64,000 nucleotides of DNA from G963674685 sp963674685 (GCA_963674685.2 CAXXWT010000001.1:124001-188000); one strand, 5' to 3'. Positions 52,056 through 60,984 are shown, counted from the first letter of the stretch. Notes: generated by a model from the sequence alone, not told the origin. Made by a program: numbers and translations.

Positions 52056-54605
52056 TTATTCTCCCTGCCAGTCAGCGGGGAACTTGATGTAATTCAGATC
52101 CGAACTCCGAGCCTTGAATCCGGCGTGGATATAACCTGCGTCGTCTATTGCCATATATTCGGGTGATCGCGGCAATTCGTAGACTTCCCAATCGTTTCCG
52201 GTCAAGCGGTATATTTCATGATAGCAGAAATAATAGACACCGCCATTTTGATCCACCCGGAACTGACTTCCATAACAGGCATAGTGAGGTATGGGCATTG
52301 TCTGCCATTGACCGCCTGTATTGTTCAAATAGACGGCGTCTCCCTCCGAATCTTCATAAGCGGCGTGCGCATATCCCAGGCTGTCGAGTTCAATACCGAT
52401 CGGGTCTCCCGTTTCCTCAATCGTCTCGTAAGACCACTGTCCCCCGACATCGTTGGCGTAGACGAGGTATCGTGGCTCATCATGTTTTTTATAAAGGAAA
52501 TGTCCCGCGCCGTTTGCATCAATTGTCATCGGAATGCCATATCCCATAGTCTCGGGATTGAAAGAGTGCAGTTCCCAGGCGCCGGACTTATTCGTGACGT
52601 ATCGCTGGTTATGATCTTCGTCAGTGCTTGAAAAATGTACATAACCCTGATCATCGGCGACGAATCGATGCATGCGATAAGCAAAAGGATAGATTAGCGA
52701 ATCGAGAGTTTCTTCGGTCCATTCGCCGCTGCGGTTTGTTGCGTAATATAGATTATCGTCCATTCGGGAAAAAATTACGTGTACATGGCCGTTTGCGTCG
52801 ATATCTCCGGCGACTTTATTATGCGTGGCGTTGGGGACGGCTTCTGTCATCTGCCAGTTTCCTCCCAATCTGGCAAAGTGACCTACACCGGCATCAATTT
52901 GGGCGAGGAAATGAGGATTTCCTTGACCGTCGATTTTGAAGCGGTCGGATACAAGCCAGGAAATATCTTTCGCCGGGTCGATATTCCAAATCGCCCACGG
53001 ACCGTTTTCGTTGTCGGCAAAACACAAAGAGCCGCCGCCGAATGCCCATTGCGGACGATTCATTTCATCCAGATCGATGGCGTTGTACAACGCGTAATAG
53101 CGAAGACATGGGAAAGTATCTTTGTCCCATTGCCCGCTTCCGTTGGTCATGTAATAGGCTTTTCCATTTTCTTCATAGTTAAATGTGTAGGGCGTGTTGA
53201 AAACGCAATGAGCCGTACCGTTGTCTTCCGCGGCAATACCGGCGCCGAGATCATCGCCGGGCTTGACGGTGGGCAGAGTTTCATCGATCCATCCATATCC
53301 GTTTGCGGGCCGTTTTTCATAATGAGCTGCAGAATCCGTAACGTCATACCAGGGATAAGTGGGATACGGTTCAAAATCCCACACAATGTCGTTGACCCGG
53401 TTTATTACATGGATATCGCCCATGGCGTCGACATCAAGGGCGTAGGGAGTGCATATTTTCGTGAATCCAATAAAGGGGCAGAGGGTGTAAGTATAAAATG
53501 CCGAGCCGCCGATATTCGTCAGGGCCAGGCCTATGTCGAGGGCAATAAAAACATGGCCGTCGCCGGTTGCTGAAATTTGGTGGCGCCCATCCGGGCAGGA
53601 ACTCAATTCATCGCTCGACCAGGTTCCCGAAATATTGGTGAGATAAAAGAATCTTTCATTTTGTCCGTCGGTATCCATGAAGGTAATATGCAGAAAGTCG
53701 CTGTCATCTATATCGATGGACGTTCTGTTATTCACGCTGAGATTTATCCATGGGGCAAGGCCGTCTTTTAAAAGAACTTTCTCCCACTGTCCCGACTGGT
53801 TCGTGGCATACATCAGACCGCATTCATCCGTGTATTTACCGGACAAAGTATACACGATGTGCAGAAATCCGCTGCTGTCCATGACCATGGCCGGGTGATC
53901 GGCGCCGGAATCGATAACGGTCCGATGCCATGCGTGGCTTTCATCGTAATCATAAAGGTACACATAAAGACCGGACGCAGCCACGATATATTTCTTCCCG
54001 TCTCGAACGGCCACGTCAATGCCGGTCGCTCCCAGGCTATATCTATCGATTTCCTGGAAATACATTTCCCCTTTGAAAAATCCCGGAGGGGGATCGTAAT
54101 GGGGCGTTAATCCGAAACCGTTGCAGCACGCTTCGCATTCCACGGCGTCCCAGGGCATGAGCGGACATTCACAAAGCCCGTCATTTGCCAGTAAGCAGGG
54201 ATCGTTCGGCAAACAGCATTCCACCGGATCAAGATCCCATACCGTGTCGTCATCGAGCGGATCGCAGTCGTCATCAACATCGTCGTTTACGTCGTCGTTT
54301 ACGTCGTCGTCGACATCGTCGTTTGCATCATCATTTATGTCGTCGTCATTATCGTCATCCATATCGTCGTTGACGTCATCGTCGGCGTCGTCATTTGCAT
54401 CGTCATCGATGTCGTCATCCGGATTGTCATCATCCAGGTCATCTTCGGCGTTATCATTCACATCATCGTCAGTGCCGTTGCTCATATCATCGTTGATATC
54501 GTCAACGCTTCCGCCTGAGTCCGTCGATGATCCGCAGCCGCACGCCGCCGTGAATCCCAGCAACAAAATCAAAGGCGCAAATAATAGGCATTTCAAAATC
54601 TTCAT
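52056..54605 (-). CDS. Asp-tract lipoprotein with a repeat domain resembling a beta-propeller
   Basis: An 849-residue lipoprotein. The signal MKILKCLLFAPLILLLGFTA leads to AAC. An Asp tract with DDVNDD-type repeats covers residues 30-115, then a short Cys-rich segment (ECCLPNDPCLLANDGLCECP) and a long domain with at least seven copies of a Y-x-T/N-N-x-S/G-G-x-W motif: YATNQSGQW, YLTNISGTW, YMTNGSGQW, YATNRSGEW, YVTNKSGAW, YANDVGGQW and YLNNTGGQW, often followed by W or E and paired with strands such as DDSDFLHITFMDTDGQNERF. This spacing suggests a seven- or eight-bladed propeller. Ligand unknown. Confidence 0.83.
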   Translation of the reverse strand: MKILKCLLFAPLILLLGFTAACGCGSSTDSGGSVDDINDDMSNGTDDDVNDNAEDDLDDDNPDDDIDDDANDDADDDVNDDMDDDNDDDINDDANDDVDDDVNDDVNDDVDDDCDPLDDDTVWDLDPVECCLPNDPCLLANDGLCECPLMPWDAVECEACCNGFGLTPHYDPPPGFFKGEMYFQEIDRYSLGATGIDVAVRDGKKYIVAASGLYVYLYDYDESHAWHRTVIDSGADHPAMVMDSSGFLHIVYTLSGKYTDECGLMYATNQSGQWEKVLLKDGLAPWINLSVNNRTSIDIDDSDFLHITFMDTDGQNERFFYLTNISGTWSSDELSSCPDGRHQISATGDGHVFIALDIGLALTNIGGSAFYTYTLCPFIGFTKICTPYALDVDAMGDIHVINRVNDIVWDFEPYPTYPWYDVTDSAAHYEKRPANGYGWIDETLPTVKPGDDLGAGIAAEDNGTAHCVFNTPYTFNYEENGKAYYMTNGSGQWDKDTFPCLRYYALYNAIDLDEMNRPQWAFGGGSLCFADNENGPWAIWNIDPAKDISWLVSDRFKIDGQGNPHFLAQIDAGVGHFARLGGNWQMTEAVPNATHNKVAGDIDANGHVHVIFSRMDDNLYYATNRSGEWTEETLDSLIYPFAYRMHRFVADDQGYVHFSSTDEDHNQRYVTNKSGAWELHSFNPETMGYGIPMTIDANGAGHFLYKKHDEPRYLVYANDVGGQWSYETIEETGDPIGIELDSLGYAHAAYEDSEGDAVYLNNTGGQWQTMPIPHYACYGSQFRVDQNGGVYYFCYHEIYRLTGNDWEVYELPRSPEYMAIDDAGYIHAGFKARSSDLNYIKFPADWQGE

Positions 54606-54676
54606 GGACTCCTCCATTAGTCATCATTTCCATTATATCAAATATTTTTTGCGAAAGAAAACGCTGCGAAAAAATG

Positions 54677-54868
54677 GGTTCATCCGGAATTACCGTACGT
54701 TAAGAGATAAAGAAGAAAAATTATTTTTCGTCCTTGACTTGACCTAAAGGGATGGAATTTTGACTTGATGGTTTTGAAAGGACATTTTTGATCACCATCG
54801 CGAGTAATCCCTTTTTAGAAAAACGACATCGGAAGACGCGTTGGCATTCCCGTTGATTTCCGGCCTGG
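54677..54868 (+). repeat. Degenerate copy of the MITE-like element
   Basis: This 190-bp stretch aligns along its length with 59159-59360, sharing GATAAAGAAGAAAAATTATT followed by TTTCGTCCTTGAC, GGGATGGAATTT, GGTTTTGAAAGGACATTTTT and GCGAGTAATCCC-like blocks. Its left end is altered (CCGTACGTTAAGAG) and the right terminal repeat is missing, so it is an older or truncated copy. It sits between the propeller lipoprotein and SGNH hydrolase genes. Confidence 0.75.
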
Positions 54869-54887
54869 GTGACGCTAAAATGTTTGC

Positions 54888-55886
54888 TTATTGCAAATGA
54901 GATGGAATGGACTCGAATGGGGGCAGTATGTTTTGTTTGATAAGATCCTGAAATAACAGATTCGCTATCAGGTTATAACCTTGAGCGTTGGGGTGCAGGT
55001 CCGGATAGCTTATAAAGGATTTTACATGGGTTGCGTATTCGACGGGGGGTTTATTCGTATAGCGGAAGGCAAATATGTTCACATAAGTTATGGGAGAATT
55101 TTCCAGGGCGCGTCGGTAGGCTGCGATGACATGGGGAGTGTGAATCCAATAATTCATCAGAACCAGATTGCCGCCGTGTTTCATGATTTCCTTATTCAGC
55201 CGTAAAATGTCGTACAGGAGCCAGTCGGCCAGCAGCGATTTTTCCTTTTCGCCGTGGACGTCGAAATAGTCGTCAGTATGGAGCATTTTTTTCGCAGTAT
55301 CTCTATTAGCCTCACGATTGAGTCTTTGGATCGTGATTTTGCTGAAACGATATACCCTGGCCATCGAAAGAAAATACCTGGACCATTCCACGCGGTCGTC
55401 GCTGAATTTTAGATCTTTGAAAAACTCAGCCTCATGGAAATTGTGATCGTTATTCATTCCGCCCTGAAATATGACGATGTCGGGAGATTTGCGGCTTTTC
55501 GCGATGAACTCCAGGACCCTGTTGACCGCTTCACTGCTGTTGCTTCCCGCCTGTCCCAGATTGATAACCTGAATAGCATTTCCCGGATAGTTTTTGTATA
55601 AGAGTTTTTGCAGATATGACGGATAATCGCAGCCTTCGGGAGCGCCGATGCCTTGCGTGTGACTGTCGCCGGTAGTCACAATAAGTATATCGGACATATT
55701 TTTAACACGGCTTGTCGCCTCGTCGACCGAGACGACCAGAAACCGGCTGCCCAATCTAATGAGTCCCTCAAGCGACAGCGCCGTCAGGATTATCCCGAGA
55801 AGCAGGGCCAGGAGTTTTCTGGTTAATGTAGAGTGGTTCTTTTTCGTATCGGCGTCTGTATATTTCATCGATGCCGTTTTGTTCAT
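54888..55886 (-). CDS. Membrane-anchored SGNH/GDSL hydrolase
   Basis: A 332-residue protein with an N-terminal membrane helix (LLALLLGIILTALSLEGLI, residues 25-43) and an SGNH esterase fold: nucleophile block I GDSHTQGIG near residue 73, block II LGQAGSNSSEAVNR (Gly) near 110, block III FQGGMNNDHNF (Asn) near 140, and block V DLHPNAQGY (Asp and His) near 297. All four catalytic signatures are present. Enzymes of this type act as esterases or deacetylases, often on polysaccharide acyl groups at the cell surface. Confidence 0.87.
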   Translation of the reverse strand: MNKTASMKYTDADTKKNHSTLTRKLLALLLGIILTALSLEGLIRLGSRFLVVSVDEATSRVKNMSDILIVTTGDSHTQGIGAPEGCDYPSYLQKLLYKNYPGNAIQVINLGQAGSNSSEAVNRVLEFIAKSRKSPDIVIFQGGMNNDHNFHEAEFFKDLKFSDDRVEWSRYFLSMARVYRFSKITIQRLNREANRDTAKKMLHTDDYFDVHGEKEKSLLADWLLYDILRLNKEIMKHGGNLVLMNYWIHTPHVIAAYRRALENSPITYVNIFAFRYTNKPPVEYATHVKSFISYPDLHPNAQGYNLIANLLFQDLIKQNILPPFESIPSHLQ

Positions 55887-55949
55887 TCAACGGGTGTCAA
55901 TATCGCCGGTACGGCGAACTGAACATTCGCTCCTTTTGCCTCGATATGT

Positions 55950-56231
55950 CAAGAAAGCTTTGATATCGACGCTCAAAACGTGGCCGATCAGTATCGCTTG
56001 CGTTGGCGCGTGGAATTGTTTTTCAAATGGATCAAACAGCGCTTGCGCATCACAGCGTTTTACGCAACGAGTGTGAATGCGGTCAAAACGCAAATCGGGA
56101 TCGTCGTTTCCGTTTATGTTTTGGCGGCGATCATTAAGAAGCAATTGAAAATCCATCGAAGTCTTTACACAATTCCGCCAAACACTAAAGGCGACCTTTT
56201 TACAGGTCGCCTAAGTATTCGATTCCGTTGA
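55950..56231 (+). pseudogene. C-terminal fragment of an IS4-family-type transposase
   Basis: The frame reads ADQYRLRWRVELFFKWIKQR followed by RITAFYATSVNAVKTQIG and VSVYVLAAIIKKQLKIH, which matches the C-terminal catalytic Glu region (Y-(2)-R-(3)-E-(6)-K) of DDE transposases of the IS4 group. No N-terminal Asp residues or start are present; the frame begins shortly after a stop. This is a dead remnant, lying 1 bp from the 3' end of tRNA-Phe. Confidence 0.82.
56190..56211 (-). terminator. Probable terminator of tRNA-Phe
   Basis: On the minus strand a hairpin GGCGACC/GGTCGCC with an 8-base loop is followed by TTTAGTG. It lies about 20 bases past the tRNA 3' end, so it is a reasonable terminator, although the T-run is short. 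It overlaps the end of the transposase fragment. Confidence 0.5.
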
Positions 56232-56304
<73 letters not shown>

Positions 56305-56326
56305 TCCCGCCGGAGACGGGATCATT

Positions 56327-56355
56327 CTTCTATCAAGGCGCTTGTTCGCGGTCAA
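56327..56355 (-). promoter_or_regulatory. Promoter of tRNA-Phe
   Basis: Read on the minus strand, TTGACC (56350-56355) and TAGAAG (56327-56332) are separated by 17 bases, and transcription would begin about 15 bases before the mature tRNA. GC-rich sequence between the -10 box and start is typical of stable RNA promoters. Confidence 0.6.
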
Positions 56356-56505
56356 GCCCTCTTTTCGCGAAAAATTGATAAAATATTAAAATTATCCCCG
56401 GCCGGGTCGCTTGAAATGGTCCATTTGTTTTAAGCAATAATCGTTGCTGTTTTCACCGCGTACTTCGCGTGTAAAAAAAAAAGGAAACAAGAATTAAATA
56501 AAACA

Positions 56506-56535
56506 TTTACATTTTCTTAATATGTGTGGTATATA
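56506..56535 (+). promoter_or_regulatory. Promoter upstream of a short membrane ORF
   Basis: TTTACA (56506-56511) and TATATA (56530-56535) are 18 bases apart in AT-rich DNA. The expected transcript starts near 56542 and would have a leader with two small hairpins (TTGAC/GTCAA at 56543-56561 and GCCGG/CCGGC at 56566-56580) before the 28-codon frame at 56614. Confidence 0.5.
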
Positions 56536-56613
56536 GAGCGCCTTGACAGAATAAAAGTCAACTTGGCCGGGGTTTCCGGCGACTTTGCATTAGGGTATTG
56601 ACGGGGGGATAAA

Positions 56614-56700
56614 ATGAGGGCCTTGCAGTTTAAACGGGTTTTTCTCATCTCAATTGGAATTTTATGGCTCGCGCTCTGGGTCGCCATGGCCAGAGGCTGA
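56614..56700 (+). CDS. Putative single-span membrane microprotein
   Basis: A 28-residue frame begins MRALQFKRVFLISIGILW and continues LALWVAMARG: a basic N-terminus and one 18-20 residue membrane helix. It has an unusually strong ribosome site (GGGGGG, seven bases before ATG) and a readable promoter upstream, so it may be a genuine small protein of the kind that tunes membrane complexes. It was too short for ordinary gene calls. No homologue is known to me, so this rests on signals alone. Confidence 0.5.
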   Translation: MRALQFKRVFLISIGILWLALWVAMARG

Positions 56701-56817
56701 TTATCGAGTCGTTAATATTCGAAGCATTTTTTCTTTTCGGGACCAATTCAATGTCAGGCGCTCCCGGTGTTTGATTTGCGGGATGGCGTTATTCATACGC
56801 TTCCTTGCTATTTCAGA

Positions 56818-57996
56818 TTAGAAGCCTAACGTCAGAACCAGATTCAGATCGGCCGTCGGCGGTATCGGCTGTCCCTTGTGATATTCCTCATAAAAACGCA
56901 TGTGCGCGAATCCGCCCAGGGAAACGGAGCGGCGTATGATATAATTCGCTCCGGCAAAGTAGTCGTATCGGCGGTCGGCGTCGGCATAAAGTTCGTGGTC
57001 GCGAATCCGGGAATTGAAAACGCTTTCTTGGCCGCCATTTTCGCTCAGGTCGGGATCGCGGAAATCACCCCGCAAAAACAATCCCAGATTCCATCGGGGT
57101 TTCGCCGTAACATAGAACGAGTAAACGCCTTCTTCGCGCGGGGCTTTATCCGTGCTTTCGTAATGATAATTCAACCCGCCTTCGGCGGCGAAGCGAAAAT
57201 AGGATACGGGAATCACCAGCAGCGCCGCCGCGGCCCGACGCCGGTCGATTTCATCGCCCGGCGGATCGTCGCGCAGTTCGTCGATGGCGCATCCGGCGAT
57301 GCCGATTCTCTTGAAAGCTCCAAATGGCAGGGGTTTGAGTGAAAGCACGGCGTGGCCGGCCTTGTAGCGATTGCGTTCCGGTTTTCGGGATTCTTCACCG
57401 TTGACGAAGGCGAACGCGTACCCGCCGAGTTCCAGGGGAAGATCTCCGAAAGCCGAAACGCCCAGGTCGTAACTGTCGGTTATTCCATATCGGCGGGTGG
57501 CGGCGGATGCGGCGAAACTGTATCCCCATGCATCATTGGACAGACTCGCCCAGGGCAGGGGCTGCAATCCTGCGCGCACGCGCAGCCAGGGTTTGACGTA
57601 CCAGGACACGTAAGCCGCCGTCAGAGACGTGACGATCTTCCCGGCGTCGGGATCGTCGTTGTCGCCGTCCTGATCCAGATCGAATTCCGAGCGCCGCGCG
57701 GCGCCCAGAGAAATGCGGATGGACGCCCGCCGGGCCACGTCGGTTCTGACGGACATGGACGCGCCGCGAAGATAGCCGTTTAGCGTGTTGGCGCTGCGGC
57801 GGCGCCTGTCGTTTTTGTCGCTGACGGTGGGAAGTGTCCAATATGAGCCGATGGAGGCCGCGGCGCTGATTCTCGCCGGTCCCCAGAGTTCGGTTTCGTC
57901 GTCGTTTTCAACCTGCGCGAAGCCGGCCGTCTCATGCAGCAGCATAAAAATGACGCTGACTGCCGCGGTGAACAAAACTCGGCGGATCGTCGTCAA
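56818..57996 (-). CDS. Outer membrane beta-barrel (porin-like) protein
   Basis: A 393-residue protein with a signal peptide (RRVLFTAAVSVIFMLLHETA, cleaved near GFAQ) and a sequence of alternating polar and hydrophobic strands with aromatic girdles, ending NLVLTLGF. A C-terminal Phe is the classic BamA recognition signal. Strands such as AAYVSWYVKPWLRVRAGL and YDYFAGANYIIRRSVSLGGF support a barrel. The TTG at 57996 overlaps the upstream radical SAM stop (TTGA) and lets the signal peptide begin at once; the frame upstream to 58290 is a shadow of the radical SAM gene. Substrate unknown; Asp-rich loop DLDQDGDNDDPDAG may bind calcium. Confidence 0.78.
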   Translation of the reverse strand: MTTIRRVLFTAAVSVIFMLLHETAGFAQVENDDETELWGPARISAAASIGSYWTLPTVSDKNDRRRRSANTLNGYLRGASMSVRTDVARRASIRISLGAARRSEFDLDQDGDNDDPDAGKIVTSLTAAYVSWYVKPWLRVRAGLQPLPWASLSNDAWGYSFAASAATRRYGITDSYDLGVSAFGDLPLELGGYAFAFVNGEESRKPERNRYKAGHAVLSLKPLPFGAFKRIGIAGCAIDELRDDPPGDEIDRRRAAAALLVIPVSYFRFAAEGGLNYHYESTDKAPREEGVYSFYVTAKPRWNLGLFLRGDFRDPDLSENGGQESVFNSRIRDHELYADADRRYDYFAGANYIIRRSVSLGGFAHMRFYEEYHKGQPIPPTADLNLVLTLGF

Positions 57997-59060
57997 ATCT
58001 TGAGTCTCACGGATCGCGCAAAATCCCAGACGGCCGCGGGATTCAGGGAATGAAGATGATTGTATTCCACGTAACAACTGGCGTCGCAGGATTTGCATCC
58101 CATTCGGGAAGTCGCTTTGAACGCCTCGACGAATCCGTTTTTTAAAACATTGCGCGCCGGAACCTTGCCGACCAGAAGAGAACAGGGATAGAGGTCGCCG
58201 TTGGTGTCGATGTTGCAAAACAGATCGCCGGCAAAACAGTTGAGGGAGCCGATTTGCGCGCAAGTCGCCGGATGCGTGTATTGGGGCCATCCCCGAATGA
58301 ATTTGAGATAATGAATCGTGTTGGCGATCGGAGCGCCGTTTAATTTCGCCTTGATCAGGGCCTTTATCGTCTGCCTGAGCTTTCGATCTTCGGGCGCCAG
58401 ATCGGCCGGGCCGGCGCCGAGGACTTCGTTATGGTGCAGAACCTGAAACGTGGCCATAAAGCCGTATTGGCGGGCCAGGTCCAGAATGTAATCCACGTCG
58501 CCGATAGTGTGCCTGGTCAGGACGGATATCGTCCAAAGCCTTTTGCTCGGCGCGGTCAGGCGGATAGCCTCCATGGCGGCGTCGAAGGCCCCCTTGTGCC
58601 GGTTCGCGTCGTGATTTTCCTTTTTTCCGTCAAGTGAAATCACGAGGTGATCGGCATTTTCAAGCTCCGCAAGTTTTTGCGCGACAAGCTCGCCGTTCGT
58701 ATCCACGCTGATGTAAAAACCGCGTGTCCTGGCGTTTTCGATGATATCGCCGATGTCCTCGCGAATGAGAGGTTCGCCGCCCCACAGGCCGAGCCTCGCC
58801 GTTCCGGCGCGGCGCATTTCGCCGAACAGTTCTTTCAATTGCTCCAGGGTCATTTCTGAGCTTTTCCTTAACGGTATACGGCAGTATTTGCACAGGCAGG
58901 TGCAGCGATCGGTAAGGCTGATCATGACGTTTAAAGGCGCGCGCAGCCCGAAAACGCGAAAAAGCGCCGTCGAAAAGCCCATGCGCCACATGTTTTGAAA
59001 GCCGATGCTCAACGAATTAGACTCCGAGAAATTCCCCTTGATCATATGCCATTTTTTCAT
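57993..59060 (-). CDS. Radical SAM protein with SPASM-like C-terminal domain
   Basis: A 355-residue enzyme. The 4Fe-4S cluster motif CTCLCKYC at residues about 53-60 (C-x3-C-x2-C) precedes LGLWGGEPLIREDI, the radical SAM glycine-rich motif. The C-terminal part has CAQIGSLNCFAGDLFCNIDT, then CSLL and CKSCDASCYVEYN, the Cys spacing of a SPASM/twitch auxiliary-cluster domain. Such enzymes modify peptides or proteins, or install sugars/lipids. It overlaps the porin-like gene by 4 bp, so the two are translationally coupled. No peptide precursor is evident next to it. The start lacks a clear ribosome site. Confidence 0.9.
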   Translation of the reverse strand: MKKWHMIKGNFSESNSLSIGFQNMWRMGFSTALFRVFGLRAPLNVMISLTDRCTCLCKYCRIPLRKSSEMTLEQLKELFGEMRRAGTARLGLWGGEPLIREDIGDIIENARTRGFYISVDTNGELVAQKLAELENADHLVISLDGKKENHDANRHKGAFDAAMEAIRLTAPSKRLWTISVLTRHTIGDVDYILDLARQYGFMATFQVLHHNEVLGAGPADLAPEDRKLRQTIKALIKAKLNGAPIANTIHYLKFIRGWPQYTHPATCAQIGSLNCFAGDLFCNIDTNGDLYPCSLLVGKVPARNVLKNGFVEAFKATSRMGCKSCDASCYVEYNHLHSLNPAAVWDFARSVRLKI

Positions 59061-59158
59061 TTGACGAAACAGCGAAAGACGCGATGAGGATGATGAAATG
59101 AATACGCTCGGCGTTTTTCAGATGAGTCGCGGCATTTTGTTGACTTGCGGGAATTTCG

Positions 59159-59386
59159 GTTCATCCGAGATTGCCGTACTTTATCATGAATAAAGAAGAA
59201 AAATTATTTTTCGTCCTTGACAAAACCTTTGGGATGGAATTTGTGCTTATAGGTTTTGAAAGGACATTTTTCATCGCGGCCGCGGGTAATCCCATTAAAA
59301 CAAACGGATTGGAAGGCGCGTCGGGACTCCCTTGCTTTTCCGCAGGTTTTCAATGTCATGATTAAGTACGGAACCGCCGACTGAAC
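59159..59386 (+). repeat. MITE-like element with terminal inverted repeats
   Basis: A 228-bp element bounded by GTTCA and TGAAC. Within each end lies a 16-bp inverted repeat differing by one base: CCGTACTTTATCATGA (59174-59189) and TCATGATTAAGTACGG (59356-59371). The ends are about 31 bp long overall with a diverged outer part. It encodes no transposase; the only frame (64 codons from 59171) has no parallel in the copy at 54677. It belongs to a family with copies at 54677, 46224 and 18842. The mobilising transposase is unknown. Confidence 0.75.
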
Positions 59387-60454
59387 CGTGAATTAAGTTC
59401 GACTGATTCCAAATGGAAAGTATAAATCGCGCCGGTCGGCTTCAAGGCCGCTGGGAGATAAAATGAATATATAAAATTAATCAGGTTTTTAAAAAAGCAG
59501 GCGATTCCGATTCAAGGAATAAAAACCGGTGGTAAAAGCAGGACGTATTAATGCCTTAGTGCAGATAGGGGTTTCCCTTAAGGGCCATAAGGATAATGCC
59601 TATGTTTTTGACCTGAGATTTTAAGGATTTTAACGGAAGTTTTCATTGAAAAAAGCGCACTATTTTATCTTTTATTTACCCTGGAATTCAACGGATTTAT
59701 TGCTGCTTTATTTTCCTAATGGGGCCTTGGGATATCTTTTTTTGCACTAAGAGATAATTGACGCTCAATTCGAAAAAAGCCTTGTTTTGTTGATCCGGCC
59801 GGTTGCAACGAATAGAGATCATGAAGGTAAATAAATCATTGCTTCATATCAACATGTGAATTCGATATTCGCTTGCTGAAATGCCGTTTGAATTTCCTTG
59901 GATCCTCGAATTCCATCGACGCCTGACTTGTTATAAGCAATGTCATGCCTAGATAAGTAGCTGTTTATTAAAAAGAAATTACGGTATCTCCATGACTGAA
60001 TTCCTACTCGGATATACGCAAGCAAGCGGAAGACAATTTGATGTTGAAATACATTAGGAGAAAAGTTTCCGGCATTTGTTCAATGATTTTCGGTTGACGG
60101 CCGGGAGCAATGGGACGTCAGGATTGTCGCCGGCTCTAATACTTGTTTTAATTTGCGAGGGAGGTAGGCTGGATTAAAATTGTATCAATTTGTTTACCAT
60201 GGGGATATCGGGAATCCTGCTGAGGTCAAAGATTCGCAAAAAGAAAAAGGTAATTTTTAAAAAATCTACTAATTCTCCAGTCAAGACTAACGTCGAGAAA
60301 TGACGAATTGCTTTCTGATAGAAACTGTAATCGATTCAATGATTCATTAATTTGGGAAAAATAATACTTTTTCCTGAAATTGTTATTGACATTCACGGGC
60401 GACCATGATAGCAGAAAAAACACTGAACTGAATCCACTTGGGGAGTACCTGAAA
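59387..60454. other. Long AT-rich non-coding region
   Basis: Over 1 kb with much lower GC content than the rest of the window and no frame with protein-like composition on either strand. The longest minus-strand frame (60226-60828) is Ser/Phe-rich and is the shadow of the coiled-coil gene. There is no tRNA or recognisable riboswitch. It could hold a non-coding RNA or a decayed insertion, or be a long regulatory region for the DNA-binding protein at 60455. A shift in base composition at both ends suggests foreign origin. Confidence 0.55.
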
Positions 60455-60946
60455 ATGACAACATCAATAGAGTTCATCACGAATCTGCAAAATGAAATTG
60501 AAAGCATCCAGCAGAAGATCGCGGACCTGGAAAGCCAGAAAGAAAACATCGATACGAAAATCAGCGACTTTAGGAATGATATCAAGCGTCGCAATGATTT
60601 ATTGCTCGTTTGGGAAGGAAAAGCCGATGTGAGGCCCATGGTGGAAAGAAAGCCGCGGCAGAGAAGCCGACGCGGATTCACCATGAATTCGGTTATCATC
60701 GAAATCCTCGAGCATTCCGATAAACCCATGACGGCGCATGAAATTCTTGAAGGGCTCATCGAACGCAATGCCGAAGGCAATTCGAAAAGCCCGATTTCCT
60801 CCGTCCGCAACGCTTTGCAGATTCTCAAGAAAAGAGGACAGGTCGTCAGCCCGGGTTACGGACTGATCTGCCTTCCCGGCAAAGAGAACGTGAGCAGCGG
60901 CGTAAAAACGATTCGTCGTCCGGCTCAAACCCAAGACGACGAATAA
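60455..60946 (+). CDS. Coiled-coil protein with C-terminal winged-helix domain
   Basis: A 163-residue protein. Residues 8-55 are a heptad coiled coil (NEIESIQQKIADLESQKENI). After a basic linker (RKPRQRSRRG), residues 75-140 form a winged-helix fold resembling HARE-HTH type domains (VIIEILEHSDKPMTAHEILE followed by SSVRNALQILKKRGQVVS). A DNA-binding or nucleoprotein role is likely. ATG 60455 has GGGGAG nine bases upstream; the frame from 60380 is unlikely. It follows 1 kb of AT-rich DNA and ends with a strong terminator, so it is a stand-alone unit. Confidence 0.75.
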   Translation: MTTSIEFITNLQNEIESIQQKIADLESQKENIDTKISDFRNDIKRRNDLLLVWEGKADVRPMVERKPRQRSRRGFTMNSVIIEILEHSDKPMTAHEILEGLIERNAEGNSKSPISSVRNALQILKKRGQVVSPGYGLICLPGKENVSSGVKTIRRPAQTQDDE

Positions 60947-60984
60947 GGTTTTTCGCCGGCGTCGATGAAGAAAAGCAGACCATC

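Noticed and set aside
54121..54747. Poly-Ser frame antisense to the Asp tract (also at 51522-52028 and 63004-63219)
   Set aside because: TCN-rich antisense frames arise automatically from GAC/GAT runs; no signal sequence or ribosome site supports them.
59171..59365. 64-codon frame inside the MITE-like element
   Set aside because: The homologous copy at 54677 has stops and indels in the same frame, so coding selection is not evident.
60226..60828. 200-codon Ser/Phe-rich minus-strand frame
   Set aside because: It is the antisense of the coiled-coil/winged-helix gene and its upstream AT-rich region.
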